From positions 620,001 through 684,000 of the forward strand of contig NZ_JANUDY010000001.1 in assembly GCF_024809975.1 (NCBI RefSeq): DNA of 64,000 bases, given 5' to 3'. The stretch is from Comamonas sp. BIGb0152 (GTDB lineage Bacteria; Pseudomonadota; Gammaproteobacteria; Burkholderiales; Burkholderiaceae_C). Positions 61,732 to 64,000 of this stretch are shown here, one piece after another (within the stretch, counting starts at the first letter, position 1; every line of letters starts with the position of its first letter). Both the position numbers and the translations under genes were made by a program. Under the pieces are notes generated by a model. The model saw nothing but the letters and a program-made list of their open reading frames with translations, made no database searches and was not told the origin of the DNA.

Positions 61732-63719
61732 GGCTGCACCTCCAGGCTGCTGCCGCGCTCTTCGGCCAGCTCGGCGACCGCCTGGCAAAAGACCTCGGCG
61801 CGGTGGCCGTAGTTCTTGAACATGTCAAAGCTGGCACAGGCGGGCGACATCAGCACCGCGTCCCCTGCCACCGCCTTTTGGCTGGCCAGTTGCACGGCCT
61901 CGGGCATGCTGGGCGCATGCAGCAGGGGCACACCGGTATCGGCCAAGGCCGCCTCGATCAGCGGCGCGTCGCGGCCAATCAGCACCACCGCCCGCGCATA
62001 GCGCAGCACGGGCGCTGCCAAGGGCGAAAAGTCCTGGCCCTTGCCTTCGCCGCCCAAAATCAAGACCACCCGGCGTTCGGCGCCCAGGCCCATCAGCGCA
62101 GCCACGGTGGCACCCACATTGGTGCCTTTGCTGTCGTCAAAATATTCCACGTCGCTGACGATGCCGATCGGCTCAACCCGGTGGCGCTCGCCCCGGTACT
62201 CGCGCAGGCCAAACAGCATGGCGGCAAAACCGGCGCCTGCCGCACGGCCCAGGGCCAAGGCGGCCAGCGCATTCATCGCGTTGTGGCGGCCACGGATGCG
62301 CAGCGCATCGGCGGGCATCAGCCGCTGCATGAACACATCGTCTGCCGCGCTGTGGTTGCGCTTGTTGGTGGCACTGTTGCCGTCGTCTTGGGCACGCACC
62401 AGCCAGGCCATGCCGTTGACCACGTCCAGGCCATAGTCACCCACCTGGCTCGGCGCATCCAGGCCAAAGCTGATGTGCGGTCGCAGTTGCGGCCGCTGCA
62501 GCTTGACCCGGACGGGGGGCGGCAGCATGGCCATCACGGCCGGGTCGTCCCGGTTGAGCACCATCAGCGCGTCAGCGCCAAAAATCTTGGCCTTGGCCGC
62601 TGCATAGGCTTGCATGCTGCCATGCCAGTCCAGATGGTCCTGGCTGATATTGAGCACGGTAGCGGCCGTCGGGTTGAAGGCATGCGCATCTTCCAGCTGG
62701 AAGCTGGACAGCTCCAGCACCCAGGCCTGGGGCAGGTTTTCGCCGTCGATGTGCTGCGCCAGGGTATCGAGCAGGCTGGGGCCGATATTGCCGGCCACGG
62801 CGGTGGATATGCCAGCATGCGCGAGCAACTGCCCCGTCAAGGACGTGACCGTGGTCTTGCCATTGGTCCCCGTAATCGCCAGCACCTTGGGCGCATAGCC
62901 ATGGCCCTGGGCCAGTGCTTGCAGCGCCAGGCTGAACAAATCGAGCTCGCCACTGACAGGCAGGCCAATGGCGCGGGCGGCATCCACCACGGGTGCGACC
63001 ACCTCGGGGCTGAGCCCGGGGGAGCGGTACACGGCGCGCACCGGCTGGCCATCGATCAGCGCAGCCGTCAACGGGCCCGCCTCAAAGCGCACCTCGGGCA
63101 ATTCGCTGCGCAGCTGCGCCAGTTGCGGTGGCTCGTCGCGTGTGTCGGCCACGGTGACCTGGGCACCGCAGCGCGCACACCAGCGCGCCATCGCCAGGCC
63201 CGAGATCCCCAGACCGAGCACCAACACCTGCTGGCCCTGCAGAGGGGTTGCCTGGCCTTGGGGCCACTGCGCGGGCACTGGGGCAAACACGACCTCTTCC
63301 GCCTGCGGCTGCAGATCAACGGCGGTGACATCGCTGCTGGCCGCATCCGAGACGCCAGGATCGGCAAAAATCTGCGCCACAAAGGCGGCCGCTTCCTTGG
63401 CCGCCGTCAAGGTCGACACATCGGGAACGGGGGCCAAGTCTGCAGGCAGTGCTTCCACCGGGGCCGTGTCTACTTCGACCGTGTCCATAGAGTCCGACTC
63501 CACGGGGGCCGTCTCCAGGGGGGCCATATCCATGGTGGCCGCATCCGCTTGTGCCAACGCAGCATCCGTGGTCGGCACCGCCTCTGCCAGTGTGGCGGCC
63601 TCCAGCCCGGGCTCCACGGCCTGCGGCAGCACAGCAGCTTGCGGCAACGCAGCCGTTTCCAGCGGTGCGGCAACGGCATCCGTCGGGGCGACCAGGGGGT
63701 TGAGGTGCTCGGTCGACAT
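61728..63719 (-). CDS. murD: UDP-N-acetylmuramoyl-L-alanine--D-glutamate ligase with long N-terminal extension
   Basis: MurD adds D-Glu. The ligase proper (from about residue 160) has [49 protein letters not shown] and [14 protein letters not shown], all standard. From the ATG at 63719 ([10 protein letters not shown]) there are about 158 extra residues rich in Ala, Pro, Val, Glu and Asp (for example APLETAPVE) with no known domain; the protein is 663 residues against the usual 440-500. A GTG near residue 144 has only a crowded ribosome binding site. The frame is uninterrupted and follows mraY by 5 bp. Confidence 0.92.
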   Translation of the reverse strand: MSTEHLNPLVAPTDAVAAPLETAALPQAAVLPQAVEPGLEAATLAEAVPTTDAALAQADAATMDMAPLETAPVESDSMDTVEVDTAPVEALPADLAPVPDVSTLTAAKEAAAFVAQIFADPGVSDAASSDVTAVDLQPQAEEVVFAPVPAQWPQGQATPLQGQQVLVLGLGISGLAMARWCARCGAQVTVADTRDEPPQLAQLRSELPEVRFEAGPLTAALIDGQPVRAVYRSPGLSPEVVAPVVDAARAIGLPVSGELDLFSLALQALAQGHGYAPKVLAITGTNGKTTVTSLTGQLLAHAGISTAVAGNIGPSLLDTLAQHIDGENLPQAWVLELSSFQLEDAHAFNPTAATVLNISQDHLDWHGSMQAYAAAKAKIFGADALMVLNRDDPAVMAMLPPPVRVKLQRPQLRPHISFGLDAPSQVGDYGLDVVNGMAWLVRAQDDGNSATNKRNHSAADDVFMQRLMPADALRIRGRHNAMNALAALALGRAAGAGFAAMLFGLREYRGERHRVEPIGIVSDVEYFDDSKGTNVGATVAALMGLGAERRVVLILGGEGKGQDFSPLAAPVLRYARAVVLIGRDAPLIEAALADTGVPLLHAPSMPEAVQLASQKAVAGDAVLMSPACASFDMFKNYGHRAEVFCQAVAELAEERGSSLEVQP

Positions 63720-63724
63720 GGTGT

Positions 63725-64000
63725 TTACCTCAGCTTCAAGGTAGACAGACCGACCAGGCACAGCAGCATGGTGATGATCCAGAAGCGCACGACCACCTGG
63801 GTTTCGCGCCAGCCGCTTTTCTCGAAGTGGTGGTGCAAGGGGGCCATCTTCAGCAAGCGCCGGCCTTCGCCGTAGCGCTTCTTGGTGTACTTGAACCAGA
63901 CCACCTGCAGCATCACCGACACAGCCTCGGCCACAAAGATGCCGCCCATGATGGCCAGCACAATCTCCTGGCGCACGATGACGGCAATGGTGCCCAGTGC
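63725..64000 (-). CDS. mraY: Phospho-MurNAc-pentapeptide translocase, C-terminal part
   Basis: The last 91 residues are visible and the frame runs off the window edge. They contain [24 protein letters not shown] and [13 protein letters not shown], the highly conserved C-terminal signature of MraY, and the last transmembrane helix. MraY forms lipid I. It lies 5 bp before murD, the standard dcw order. Confidence 0.96.
   Translation of the reverse strand, partial: ALGTIAVIVRQEIVLAIMGGIFVAEAVSVMLQVVWFKYTKKRYGEGRRLLKMAPLHHHFEKSGWRETQVVVRFWIITMLLCLVGLSTLKLR

Noticed and set aside
61803-63875. Long plus-strand open frame (690 codons) opposite murD
   Set aside because: Antisense shadow of murD and its Ala/Pro-rich extension; His/Gly/Arg-rich with no family match.

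Overview
The window looks like chromosomal core DNA of a Burkholderiales bacterium, most likely family Comamonadaceae (Comamonas/Delftia-like). The pointers are high GC content, betaproteobacterial gene neighbourhoods (pilMNOPQ next to aroKB, ccsA-resB-cytochrome c4 next to engB, RNB ribonuclease-tonB-aroE-mtgA, a complete dcw cluster) and a short intergenic palindrome of a type I associate with comamonads. The genus is inferred from recalled gene content and was not tested. I found no rRNA, tRNA, insertion sequence, prophage or CRISPR array.

Layout. 1-5.9 kb (minus): partial PhoX-type phosphatase, a SAM methyltransferase, a DUF1415 protein, then dgt-aroB-aroK. 6.0-12.6 kb (minus): the type IV pilus assembly operon pilM-N-O-P-Q, ending in an extra Ig-domain lipoprotein gene and a strong terminator. 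12.9-16.9 kb: PBP1A, cyaY and lptM (divergent, 12 bp apart) and an ODP-like metallo-beta-lactamase-fold protein. 17-22.2 kb: system II cytochrome c maturation (ccsA, resB), cytochrome c4 and divergent engB. 22.2-25.3 kb: two lipid A-type acyltransferases and divergent metK, whose leader can fold over its ribosome binding site. 25.4-31.2 kb: an NAD salvage module with a Nudix-like repressor (NrtR) divergent from pncA-pncB-nadE-nadM. 31.3-40.4 kb: GNAT, PfkB kinase, DUF3426 zinc-ribbon protein, prmA, accC-accB, a TlpA-like thioredoxin, mpl and two unknown proteins. 40.5-45 kb: aroG with an aromatic attenuation leader, tldD and rodA. 45-51.1 kb (plus): yqiA-like esterase, RNB ribonuclease, tonB-like gene, aroE, mtgA, ruvC. 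51.3-64 kb (minus): rcnB-like gene, a 58-residue membrane protein, lpxC and the dcw cluster (ftsZ, ftsA, ftsQ, ddl, murC, murG, ftsW, murD, mraY), which continues past the window edge.

Functional themes. Envelope growth dominates: peptidoglycan precursors (mraY to ddl), recycling (mpl), polymerisation (PBP1A, MtgA, RodA, FtsW), the divisome and lipid A. Three shikimate-pathway genes (aroB, aroK, aroE) plus the entry enzyme aroG are present. aroG is preceded by a 21-codon leader ORF with six aromatic codons in seven positions, followed by mutually exclusive RNA hairpins: a classic attenuator.

The most interesting items are the aroG aromatic attenuator, the NrtR module with an operator-like dyad lying over the pncA promoter, the structured metK leader, the accBC leader palindrome, the Ig-domain lipoprotein at the end of the pil operon, and two core enzymes with unusual insertions (a roughly 158-residue extension on MurD, a charged insert in MtgA).
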